The notes beneath the pieces are model-generated. The model was given only the letters and a program-made list of their open reading frames with translations, searched no databases and had not been told where the DNA came from. Of a stretch of DNA of 60,000 nt, positions 1 to 9,405 are shown piece after piece. The DNA is taken from the NCBI GenBank assembly GCA_949358305.1, contig OX442314.1, positions 8,117,060 through 8,177,059 of the forward strand, read 5' to 3'. The translations under genes and the position numbers were made by a program. The stretch comes from Strigamia acuminata. Lineage: Eukaryota; Arthropoda; Chilopoda; Geophilomorpha; Linotaeniidae. The first letter of the stretch is position 1; each line of letters begins with the position of its first letter.

Positions 1-53
1 AAAATGCTATTTTATTAACAATAAAAGGAATCCTTAGCGTTGATTCTTCAGTA

Positions 54-126
54 GCCCCTGTGGCCTAATGGATAAGGTGTCGGTCTCCTAAACCGAAGAT
101 TGCGAGTTCGAGTCTCGCCAGGGGTA
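54..126 (+). tRNA. trnR-CCT: tRNA-Arg, anticodon CCT
   Basis: A full cloverleaf can be drawn. The 7-bp acceptor pairs 54-60 with 119-125 (one G-U pair) and 126 is the discriminator A. The D arm is present, the anticodon stem encloses the loop CTCCTAA, and the T arm contains GTTCGAGTC. Anticodon CCT reads AGG as arginine. The CCA end is not encoded, as expected for a eukaryotic nuclear gene. It lies outside the inverted repeat that begins about 200 bp downstream. Confidence 0.96.
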
Positions 127-128
127 AG

Positions 129-136
129 TTTTTTTT
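129..136 (+). terminator. Pol III terminator of tRNA-Arg
   Basis: A run of eight T residues starts three bases after the tRNA, the normal RNA polymerase III stop. Confidence 0.85.
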
Positions 137-337
137 CGTTGTAATTTTTGAGCACATTTTACCACTAAATCGTTTATCCGTTTTTATTTTACCGTAATTT
201 AATTTCCTGTTTCTAAAAATTTTCTTTTTTCAAAACTTTTTATCAGTTTTTACTATGGTAGTCTTTACACGGGAGCTCCGAGTTGTTTGCACGCCGACTG
301 GTGGCAAAATTAAACAATTAGAAAAAAATTAAAAAAT

Positions 338-342
338 AAAAA
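338..342 (-). terminator. Pol III terminator of left initiator tRNA-Met
   Basis: Five T residues on the minus strand shortly after the tRNA 3' end; a longer T-rich run follows at 331-336. Confidence 0.7.
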
Positions 343-348
343 TGAAAT

Positions 349-420
349 TAGCAGAGGATGGTTTCGATCCATCGGCCTCTGGGTTATGGGCCCAGCACGC
401 TTCCACTGCGCCACTCTGCT
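349..420 (-). tRNA. trnMi-CAT: Initiator tRNA-Met (CAT), left arm copy
   Basis: The 72-nt gene has the hallmarks of the eukaryotic initiator: A1-T72 at the end of the acceptor, three G-C pairs (GGG/CCC) flanking the CAT anticodon loop, and the T-loop GATCGAAAC instead of TTCGAAT. It is identical over 72/72 positions to the copy at 2455-2526. Its role is to place methionine at start codons. Its 3' end also matches retrotransposon primer-binding sites at 45602 and 49874. Confidence 0.97.
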
Positions 421-543
421 TCATGTATTTTCCTCGTATTGTTTTCGTCAAATGTCAATACGCACACCGCCATTTTAATTTTCATATCTTCAGCTATGAA
501 CATAGAGGAACGAAGAGATTTTATTCTATTTTTAGTTTGTTTA

Positions 544-664
544 TTGTCCTATCCGAAGATGGGACTGCAAAAATTAGTCTACAGACTCATTGAATGCTCC
601 TCGCCACGGAAATCTTTAGTAAAAGGCGAAAGATTTGCTCCTAAATTGACGAGAAGCCAGAGAT
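544..664 (-). ncRNA. RNU5: U5 snRNA, left arm copy
   Basis: The minus strand carries the diagnostic U5 loop I, CGCCTTTTAC, within a long stem (AAATCTTT / AAAGATTT), then CCGTGG. An Sm site, AATTTTTG, follows, then a 3' stem-loop closed by TTCG. U5 loop I holds exon ends together in the spliceosome. About the first 90 nt are almost identical to the copy at 2213-2333; the two differ mostly after the Sm region. The 3' stem here is GTCCCATC-TTCG-GATAGGAC, with one C-A mismatch. The exact 5' and 3' ends are estimated. Confidence 0.95.
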
Positions 665-1020
665 TGACGAAACAACAAAACTTTTAAAAAACGAGCCGTT
701 TCAGAAACTGCGTACAATTATGCCGGTTTTTCGACTTATCCGCTCGATATTAAATACAATTTATGAAGCTATTTTTGATTTAATCAAATATTTCAGGTTA
801 AAATGTGTAAATAGATTTATTTATTTGAATAAAAATGAAAACAACCCATTTTAAGACTAAAATATTAAATATTTTATTTAATTTTCCAGGCAAACGTCAA
901 CGATAAACAAATACAAGAAGTCACATTGTTAGTTTTATTTGAATTAATTAGTCAAGAATGACTGGTGCATAAAATAGGAAGTTACTAAGAAGATGCGAGT
1001 GTCTTTCCCTGTTTTTGCAC

Positions 1021-1867
1021 GTGTCATATCGTTGATGCAATTTCTTATCTGCAATTAAAAGTTTGGGTTTTTAATTTCAATTGTTGATTTTAATAAACAG
1101 TTATACGTATCTGATAGATAATCCTTCCGAGATTCACGTTGTCGTTGGTTATTCTCTTGCTTAGAAGATTTTCCAGTTGAGTTGTGACATGAGATTGACG
1201 CGCGATTCATTATCTAGTTCATTTGTGAACCTGTGCGAGCTCTTGCAGGACGTCGTTAGATTGATTCTGGTCTGCAAATAAATGTGTAATTGGTAGAGAA
1301 GGTGCATACAAGTTAGTTGCGTTGTACATTCACCGTGGATGAGCCGTCGCGATCGTCGAAGATAGTTTAAACAAGTCGGCGATGACGGTCTGCATAATAG
1401 TTGGTTTTCGGGACGCCATTTTGAGACTTGTGCGGTGCAGATAAGAAATTTTAGCGTTTTAGTTCACGATATAAATATAAAATTTTATATTTATTTATGG
1501 TTCTGTAATTTAAGAGGTGTATTTCCATGTATAGAAGTTCTATTTCGTTAAATATTTATCGAATATTCCGAAGTGAATTGGATGCTTGGCGCGGATTGGT
1601 TCGTTGATGAAAAGGCCTATTTCGATGGACTTTTCGTTGCCGTTTGATGTTTTAAGATTAAGTTACGATATGTTTGACTCTGTTATCTATGTCTAATGTT
1701 TATTGCATCCAATCTGCCGTGTTTAATTTATTGTAAACGTGTGCATTTGTATTCCTATTAAGTTCTGTTCGAGTACCGAGTGGGAGAGTACGGTGGCTCA
1801 TTTGTTACAGTCATGATAAAAATGTACGAAAGCTGGTTGATTTGGGATTTATTGGGTGAAATAAAGG
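1021..1867. other. Spacer between the inverted-repeat arms
   Basis: About 850 bp of unique sequence between the arms. I saw no tRNA, no other spliceosomal snRNA (U1, U2, U4 and U6 signatures were looked for by eye) and no convincing ORF. Confidence 0.5.
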
Positions 1868-2144
1868 GCTGCAAAAACAGGGAAAGACTTCCTATTTAAA
1901 ACAATAGTCATTCTTGACTAATTAATTCAAATAAAACTAACAATGTGACTTTGTGTATTTGTTAATTTGTTTATCGTTTACGTTTGCCTGGAAAAATAAA
2001 TAAAATATTTAATATTTTAGTCTTAAAATGGGTTGTTTTCATTTTTATTCAAATAAATAAATCTATTTACACATTTTAACCTGAAATATTTAATTAAATC
2101 AAGACTAGCTTCATAAATTGAATTTAATATCGACCGGATAAGTC

Positions 2145-2205
2145 GAAAGACCAGCATAATCGTACGCAGTTTCTGACACGACTCGTTTTTTAAAAGTTTT
2201 GTTGT
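2145..2205 (+). promoter_or_regulatory. Conserved upstream region of U5 (candidate PSE)
   Basis: About 60 bp directly upstream of U5 is well conserved between the arms, for example GTACGCAGTTTCTGA and the T-rich TCGTTTTTTAAAAG. snRNA genes use a proximal sequence element roughly 50-60 bp before the start, so this is the likely promoter. The actual motif of this species is unknown to me, and conservation could just reflect the recent duplication. Confidence 0.4.
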
Positions 2206-2212
2206 TTCGTCA

Positions 2213-2333
2213 ATCTCTGGCTTCTCGTCAATTTAGGAGCAAATCTTTCGCCTTTTACTAAAGATTTCCGTGGCGAGGAGCATTCAATGAGTCTATAGAC
2301 TAATTTTTTAAATCCTGTCTTCGGGCGGGATAA
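2213..2333 (+). ncRNA. RNU5: U5 snRNA, right arm copy
   Basis: It has the same U5 signature: loop I CGCCTTTTAC inside the AAATCTTT/AAAGATTT stem, Sm site AATTTTTT, and 3' stem ATCCTGTC-TTCG-GGCGGGAT. Compared with the left copy, the 3' stem differs at several positions, including double changes that keep pairs (A-T to G-C, G-C to A-T). That argues both copies are or recently were functional U5 variants. It lies 121 bp upstream of the tRNA-Met gene in the same direction. Confidence 0.96.
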
Positions 2334-2454
2334 TAAACAAACTAAAAATAGAATAAAATCTCTTCGATCCTCTAAGTTCATAGCTGAAAATGTAAAAATT
2401 TAAATGGCGGTGTGCGTATTGAAATTTGAGGAAAACAACAGAAAAAACACATGA

Positions 2455-2526
2455 AGCAGAGTGGCGCAGTGGAAGCGTGCTGGGCCCATAACCCAGAGGC
2501 CGATGGATCGAAACCATCCTCTGCTA
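2455..2526 (+). tRNA. trnMi-CAT: Initiator tRNA-Met (CAT), right arm copy
   Basis: Identical to the minus-strand copy at 349-420, with the same initiator hallmarks (A1-T72, GGG/CCC anticodon stem, GATCGAAAC T-loop). It is followed at once by T-rich termination signals (CATTTTTATTTTTT). Confidence 0.97.
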
Positions 2527-2556
2527 ATTTCATTTTTATTTTTTATTTTTAATTTG

Positions 2557-3894
2557 AAATGAATATTTCCTCCTCGATGTTGTTTTCGCAATTGATTTGA
2601 TTTTATATTTAAAAAAATAGGCTAAAAATGATACTGTATTAATTTTCTGTTCTTGCCATGCTTCGTCAATAGATGGCGCGATGGTTTTAATTCAACGTAA
2701 ATGCTGAGCATCAAAATGGTGTACCAATTTCTGCCAATAGATAACGCCACAATTCCCGCATCAATACAAAATAAAAATTCGCAAATTAATTCACAGTAAA
2801 TTTTAAAATTAAATAAATAAACAGAAATAAATTTTAAGAGAGGTCCAAAATGGCTTTATTCTTTCTTCTTCGGAGATTTTGATTCTTTTTTTGTAAATCA
2901 TCATTAGGCGAGGGATCTATCTGTTGTCAAATATCCAAAAAAAACCAATTCTATCCTCAATTTAATTTCTATCCACCATTTTCCACATTCTAAAAATCAT
3001 ATCATAAAGTGGCTCCATCTGCATCCACTATGCTCAACTCTTTTCTCTTTCCAGCACACTTATAAATTCACAACTCGACTGGAAAAACCAAACAATTTCA
3101 AAATCCACAATTTCAACATCAAATCTAACCGATGCTTATCTAACAGATGCGCCTTTTCCCATTTATCCAAGCGTGCAATTCTTCCTGACCCATCCAACAC
3201 CGCAACATCTGTTTTGCACGTGACAAATACAAACCAGCAAGAAATTAAAGTCGAATGCATGAAAACGGTTGAAAAACACGTTTGTGCAAACTCATCTCGA
3301 AAGGTCGTGCGAAACCGCGCAATGGCGGACAATTCGTCGATGGTTTGTTTTCATTAAACTCGTGAGTAATTTACGAGTTTAATGAGATATTGCTGACGCG
3401 CGGTGTTGGCCGTTGAGGAAATGATGCGTGTCGGTTTTTTTGTTGCGTTTACGAGAGTGCAATAACACCGGTGGAACTTTATTTCGAGCATCTTCTTCTG
3501 CGATGGAAACCCACTGGCCTACATGTTGTTGTTGATTTGCTCGCTGGGGGGCGGCGAGCAGATTGCTATGAGGTCAGTAGGCAGAGGAGATGACAGATTC
3601 AGATCTCGTTTCGCTATTGGCTGCGCGCTGTGCCATCTGCTCTGAAAAGTGTTTCGTTTTGGGTGTGGTTTTTGCATTCTCTGCTCGTGGATTGTGAATT
3701 GGAAGGTCATCGATGGCGCCAGCTCGTCACTGAATTCTTTTTTTTAATTTTTTTGTTTATTTTATTAGTGTTTTCTTTTTAGAAAAATTTTGTTTATGGT
3801 AGGCCTCGCGAAATCACGTTCGATTTTGGTGTGGAGTCGCGTCGAATTTCGTCCGATCGGGTTTCAGATAACGTGGAATTTCCGGTGGATCTGC
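2557..3894. other. Intergenic stretch, no gene recognised
   Basis: No convincing exon was seen. The region from about 3380 to 3720 is more GC-rich and could be regulatory. A perfect 12-bp inverted repeat with a 9-nt loop sits at 3352-3384 (CATTAAACTCGT and its complement). Confidence 0.4.
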
Positions 3895-4430
3895 TTGGAT
3901 CGAATGTGAAATCTTGTGAAATCACGCAATAGAACGCTTAGAATCGGACCTTAAATCACGTGAAATCTCGCATCACGTCTTGTGTGACGAGGATAGAAAT
4001 TTTGTGAAATTGTGCTTTAAATCTCGTACGATCTCGCGAAACATTGCCGTCCATCTCGTACGATCACGCTTTAAATCTCGTATACAATCAAGCTTTAAAT
4101 CTCGTGAACCTCACATTTAAAATCTCGTGAACCTCACACTAAAAATCTCGTGAACCTCGCATTAAAAATCTCGGAAAAAATCTAGTAAAATTTTGCATTT
4201 CATCTTTTGAAATCTCACATTAAAAATCTCTTAAAATCTCACATTAAAAATCTCTTAAAATCTCACATTAAAAATCTCTTGAAATCTCACATTAAAAATC
4301 TCTTGAAATTTCATTAAAATTCCATGAAATCTCATTAAAAATCTCGTAAAATCTCATGAAAAATCTCGTAAAATCTCATTAAAAATCTCTTAAAATCTCA
4401 TTAAAAATCTCGTAATCTCGTATAAAAAGT
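3895..4430. repeat. Degenerate tandem array, 'aaatctcg' type
   Basis: Short units of the form AAATCTCG or AAAATCTCACATT repeat throughout. The best part, about 4205-4300, has a 24-bp period made of two related halves. Confidence 0.85.
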
Positions 4431-5130
4431 TTTCGAAACAACCACGACAAAAAAATCCTTCCCGCTATTTTCCATTTTCCTGTTTCAATCGTCTCTCGCT
4501 CCTCCGCAATTCAACTCATTCCCCAAACACTCAAATTTCGCAAAAACCAACAACTCGACTCAACGCCCAACCGCATCTAAGCAATAGTTATGTTTAAACA
4601 CCACGGAAGTGTAACATTCCTCACCAAAACACCAAAAAATCGTGACACAAAACCAGCACAATCGACTCCCACGAGGAAGTCATCATTCCCGATCTGCAGC
4701 GCAGTGCAGCCCACCAACACCGCGTGGGCGTCATTAAAAACAACAACAACTCGCGCGATCTAAAAACTCAAAATCATTCCACCCGCGCGTCCTACGTCCA
4801 TCTCAAATGCTCCTCAGTTGGAGGAACCCAGAAAACTCCCCCCGAGGCTACACTTCGCTCCCAAGCGTAAAACTGGCCGCAAAACGCCTTCCCTCATCAT
4901 TCCATCGTCCGATTTCGACGAAAATTGCAGCACAGATCTCAAAAAATGTCGACAACTGACATTGTCCGTCCTTGGACGGACTTTTTCCACCTCCCAACGT
5001 GGACCAAAGAAGTAAGCAAATTTAATTTTTTTTAATTAAATTTTTTTAATTAAAAAAAATTTTTTTTTTAACTTTAAAAAAAAAAAAATTTTTTGGGGGG
5101 GAAATAAAATGTGAAAAATTTCGAAAAGCG

Positions 5131-5366
5131 ATGAAATGCTTGTTTATATCGGTGGCCTTGAGTGTGGCGATATCTTACTGTTACGGCCAATCGATTTCGT
5201 CTGGCGATGCTCGTGGTGAGTCAGAATCCTTCCATTTAGGAGAAGCGGGGAAGAGCGAAAAGGAGAAAAGAGAAAACGCGCCACGGCATGGCCGCCATTC
5301 AGCTATGATTTCCAGCAAATTCCGCTCAAATTCCGCCTCCATTTCGCCCCGAAAACCTACAACCAG
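5131..5366 (+). CDS. Possible first coding exon of a secreted protein
   Basis: ATG at 5131 opens an ORF starting with a textbook signal peptide: MK, then a hydrophobic core LFISVALSVAISYCYG with likely cleavage before QS. A serine-rich, basic, polar stretch follows. Two consensus donors (gtgagt) follow in the ORF, at 5216 and 5367, so the exon may end at 5215 (phase 1) or 5366 (phase 2). A donor gtaagc at 5010 upstream could end a 5' UTR exon, but the acceptor before 5131 is weak. I found no downstream exon, and the product is unrecognised. It could be a chance ORF. Confidence 0.35.
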
Positions 5367-5369
5367 GTG

Positions 5370-7130
5370 AGTAATTTCCTACCACACATTCGCAATCACA
5401 AATCTCCACCGAAAGAGACGAAAATCCATCCGGAACGACCGCGATGATGGAGTCGCGAATATCAATTTGTTCCATTCGTCCTTAAAAACGTTTTAATCGC
5501 CGCTAATCATTTTGATTTATAATCCAGACCATAAAATATAAATCTAGACGTCCTTTCAGAAGGAATTCGACGACATTTCAAGGTTTATATCGCCAATTTG
5601 GGAGGAGTTTTGAATAAAAACGATTTTAATTCGACTCAATTCAATGCTGGAACACTTAAATTGTCAAAACAAAACCGAAAAATCAATTTTTATCGATTTT
5701 TTTCTTGCATTTCTCGACTAAAATGAGTGAAATGAGTCCAATTCCCGTCGTTTCTAGGGGTTAATGAAAGGGGGTAACTCGTTGGCCCAGTTTTAAACCC
5801 CTTTAGGCCTCGCGATGTTACATCTCTCAATGTTACATTTTAAAACTGTTGGCTTTTGACCCTTTTTTGTGTTTACCCTACAAGAAATGTAGGAGAGGAT
5901 CTACATAATTTGAATTTAGTGTGCAAAAAATGGTCTCTAGGTCGATGTGACAGTTTCTTATCTGCTTTTTTGTGTCCCAGCATTCTTTTGGAATTAATAG
6001 GCGAGTTTTTTGGGAATTTTTAACACCTAACTGGGTGTAATGTTGGCTATAATTAATGTTGGTGACCCCCTGGCATAGATGTCAATGTTGTGGGATGGAA
6101 GGAGATTGAATGAGTTGGAGAAAGAAGTGTTTTAGGTGTATTTGATGGTTTGCTGACCTGGATTTTTGTTTTGATTTAATGTCGATTTTCCACGGTGTCG
6201 AATTGAAGGTCGAATCCTCAAAATGGGCTTTAGAAGTGTGGAAGTCGTGTGGTTTTGGCTGTTTTTGGAGGTCAGCACGTCAAGTTGTGTTGTTTTGATG
6301 AATGGTGCGGATTTGAATTGGTTTAAAAACCGAAACGGGAAAAAAACAGATTAAGCCTAACCGAAGTTCTACCGAAGATTTTTGTTTATTTAATGTTGAT
6401 TTTCAGCGTTTTTATTTAGGTTTTGGTGCTTTTATGTAACCAAGAATGGGTTAAATACGCTTATTTAACGAGATTCGATGGTTTAAACGTGGAAAACGTA
6501 AAATACAACGCGACAAACGGATTAGGCCTAAGCCAGACTAGGCCTAATCGATGTCAACAAGTGCGGGATGTGCAATTACACGTTTTTATCTTTTATTTGT
6601 CTGAAATAAACGATGAAAAAGATAGTCCAAGGTAAACATAGGTGTTTCCAACTCCAACTTGACTGTTTAATGTTTATATACATTCCTTTTAAATTTTTTT
6701 TATTGGTATATAAATAAAAATGCTAATTACCCAGATTTTTTATAATTTGTCACGTAAATTCGTGATACAATTTATTTTAAATAGGATACTGGTGTTTTTT
6801 TTATTTTAAATTTATTTTAAGATTATTTTTTCGCCTTTTAATTAATTCCTGCAAGGCTGCAACCCGGTATTGTAAATGAGGCGGAAATCAATTGAGATAG
6901 CATCACGTACGTCATTCATTCTCAAGAAAACCGCGAGAGCGTGTCGGTCGTTGTCTGTTTGATCGGTCGGGAGTCCTTCGAAGGACGTTCGTTGACCACC
7001 TCGAGTAAAATAAGACGAGAAATAAAAGATAAAAAACAGAGTTGAAAAAAAAATTTATAAAAATTTTTATCTTGTGTACATCTTCTTCAATTGGAGTTAA
7101 TTTTAAATAGAAATCATTATTTATTGATGA
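5370..7130. other. Non-coding stretch, nothing recognised
   Basis: AT-rich sequence between the possible signal-peptide exon and the hairpin at 7131. Short ORFs here lack family resemblance and splice context. Confidence 0.4.
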
Positions 7131-7199
7131 CGGAAGACCTTCACCTTGGCCGCCGCCCACGACGCGCCTTACGCGGCCAAGGCGAAGGTCAACTTCCGT
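7131..7199. repeat. GC-rich imperfect inverted repeat
   Basis: The left arm CGGAAGACCTTCACCTTGG (7131 onward) pairs with the complement of the right arm ending at 7199, with one mismatch and a 3-nt bulge. The stem is about 22 bp and the loop about 20 nt. It stands out in AT-rich surroundings and may be a small mobile-element remnant. Confidence 0.7.
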
Positions 7200-7230
7200 A
7201 GAAAAATAAAAAATAAAAAAAATAAAAAAA

Positions 7231-7610
7231 ATTCACGTTTTATTTCAAAATTTCACGTTTTATTTTAAAATTTCACGTTTTATTGAAAAATTTTACGTTT
7301 TATTTCAAAATTTGACGTTTTATTTCAAAATTTTACGTTTTATTTCAAAATTTTACGTTTTATTTCAAAATTTTACGCTTTATTTCAAAATTTCACGTTT
7401 TAATTAAAAATTTCACGTTTTATTTCAAAATTTGACGTTTTATTCAAAACTTCGTTTTATTTCAAAATTTCACGTTTTATTTCAAAATTTCACGTTTTAA
7501 TTCAAAATTTCACGTTTTATTTCAAAATTTTACGTTTTATTTCAAAATTTGACGTTTTATTTCAAAATTTCACGTTTTATTTCAAAATTTCGCGTTTTAT
7601 TTCGAAATTT
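7231..7610. repeat. 20-bp minisatellite, about 19 copies
   Basis: The unit is close to TTTTATTTCAAAATTTCACG, repeated with single-base variants (CACG, GACG, TACG) and one deletion. Confidence 0.93.
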
Positions 7611-8040
7611 CATTACCTTTTCGTGGAAATCGCTAGCTGGATTATCACGTGATCTAAATCGGCGAATCACGTTTAGTCGGGAGTCGAACACGGCTTTGTT
7701 TGTCACGTGGTTCCACTTGAGACTATTTCCATGTTTTTAATTGCCGTTGATGATGATGACACGTGGAATTTGTTGATGCGGCACTTGATGCTTAATGATT
7801 ACTATAGTTATTTGTATTTTCCTCTTCCGGTCTGAACCTTTGATGGGTTTGTTGTTGTTGGGAGTTTATCCGCCCCACAAATCGTGCTGTGCCTAGAAAG
7901 ATGAACGAGAGGAGGCCAACTGGATCTAATTATCTCTTGTTTTCGTGTTTTATCGCGCTTTATGTTGTCTGTATTACGATTTGTATTTGCCCACACCATT
8001 TGGCAGTTTATTTTCAAAATAAACTGGAAAAATGAAAATT

Positions 8041-8590
8041 ACGGTGTCTCACAAGTAACACACTATATTTTCACAATGTTAATCTATGGGAATTAGGCCC
8101 CAACGAAAAAATTGGTCATTTATTCCATTAAAAATGAAAATAAAACGTTTTAATGTGTAATATTCATCACCAAAAAATGTGTAAATACACTAAAGTGTCT
8201 CACAAGTAACATATCACATTTTTACCATGTTAATCTATGGGAATTAGGCCCAAAACTTCAAATTCTTCATTTATTTCATAAAAAAATGGAAATAAAACAA
8301 CATCAATTCATTCTATTCATTACCAAAGAGTGTATAAATACACTACGGTGTCTCACAAGTAACATATCACATTTTTACCATGTTAATCTATGAGAATTAG
8401 GCCTCAAACTTCAAATTCTTCATTTATTTCATTAAAAAATGGAAATAAAATGTTTTAATCTATAATATTCATCACCAAAGAGTGTATAAATACACTACGG
8501 TGTCTCACAAGCACCATATCACATTTTTACCATGTTAATCTATGGGAATTAGGCCCCAAACATCAAACTGGTCATTTATTCAATAAAAAA
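8041..8590. repeat. 152-bp tandem repeat, about 3.6 copies
   Basis: Each unit begins near 'ggtgtctcacaag' (about 8042, 8193, 8347 and 8499) and includes 'accatgttaatctatgggaa' and 'gtgtataaatacact'. The period is 151-153 bp. It lies just upstream of the DAAM promoter region. Confidence 0.92.
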
Positions 8591-8689
8591 AAAACGAGAA
8601 AAAAAACCACCACCCAATTCCACTCATCCCCAAACCCGACCAAAACAAAATGGCCTAAAAATAAACACCTGGTGTCAACAAAAAGAGTT

Positions 8690-9105
8690 AAACGAACACA
8701 AAAAGAACATCGATTCATCTCCTCCTCTCCTCCTCGTTCCATCGCCCTCGCGCGACCCAGTGGGGGTATCGACTATCGATTTCGACGAGCAGTCGAGCAC
8801 TCACCTCAAATCCTCCCCTGCGCGCCTCTCGCTTTCCCCAAAGTGGACCCGCCCGACCGACTTCCCCCGCATCTGAGAAAAGCGACTTCCCTGCCGCGCT
8901 CGCCGACGTGTTGTGCGCGGCTGAGTGTGCTGCGTGAAAGCGCTGTGCGAAAGCGAGTGTTCAGGGCACCTGGAATCACTCTGAGACATCCATATGGGGC
9001 TGGCTGCACGTGTGGAGTCGGAGGGTGCCCCTCTTTGATGCCAGCTGCACTCGAGAGCGCTTCGATTCACCATTTTCTCGCGTTTTGAGCGACGGTTCGG
9101 TCGCC
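8690..9105 (+). promoter_or_regulatory. GC-rich 5' region of DAAM
   Basis: A GC-rich, CpG-containing island of about 400 bp sits in AT-rich flanks and ends at the candidate DAAM start codon. ORFs run on both strands here but resemble nothing, which fits a promoter and 5' UTR. No TATA box was assigned. Confidence 0.5.
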
Positions 9106-9373
9106 ATGGAGGTAGGTCTTTGCTCTCGTCGAGTTGATCGATTTCGCGCACGTTTTGTGCGGATTTGGAGGTTTTTGGGTGAAATTTGGGTGAATTTTGG
9201 GTGTTGGGTTTTGGTTTGGGTGTGGAGGATGGAGATTTGGTGATTATAATAAGTGAAAATGTTGTGTGCATTATTCATGGTTTGACCGGGGATAGGAGGT
9301 GCAATGTTGCATTTTCATGGTGAAATGCGAGCTAGTTGCTCATGGTTTGTGCATGTGTTTAACCTTTGGAAGA

Positions 9374-9405
<32 letters not shown>

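Larger units (their letters stand above)
324..2556. repeat. Large inverted repeat with RNA genes in both arms
   Basis: The left arm (about 324-1020) reappears as its reverse complement in the right arm (about 1868-2556), with scattered substitutions and small indels. The inner ends are the 'ctttccctgtttttgca' sequence near 1003-1019 and its complement near 1869-1885. The outer ends lie just past the tRNA genes. Each arm carries one U5 snRNA and one initiator tRNA-Met gene, both pointing outward, and the spacer is unique. The tRNA genes are identical across arms, which suggests a fairly recent inverted duplication, gene conversion, or strong constraint. Confidence 0.93.

Noticed and set aside
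358-687. ORFs ending RSQRLTKQQNF in both arms
   Set aside because: They overlap the U5 and tRNA genes and come from RNA gene sequence; the repeat explains why they appear twice.
8672-9278. Overlapping ORFs of 100-156 codons on both strands
   Set aside because: A GC-rich promoter/5' UTR keeps frames open by composition; there is no family resemblance.
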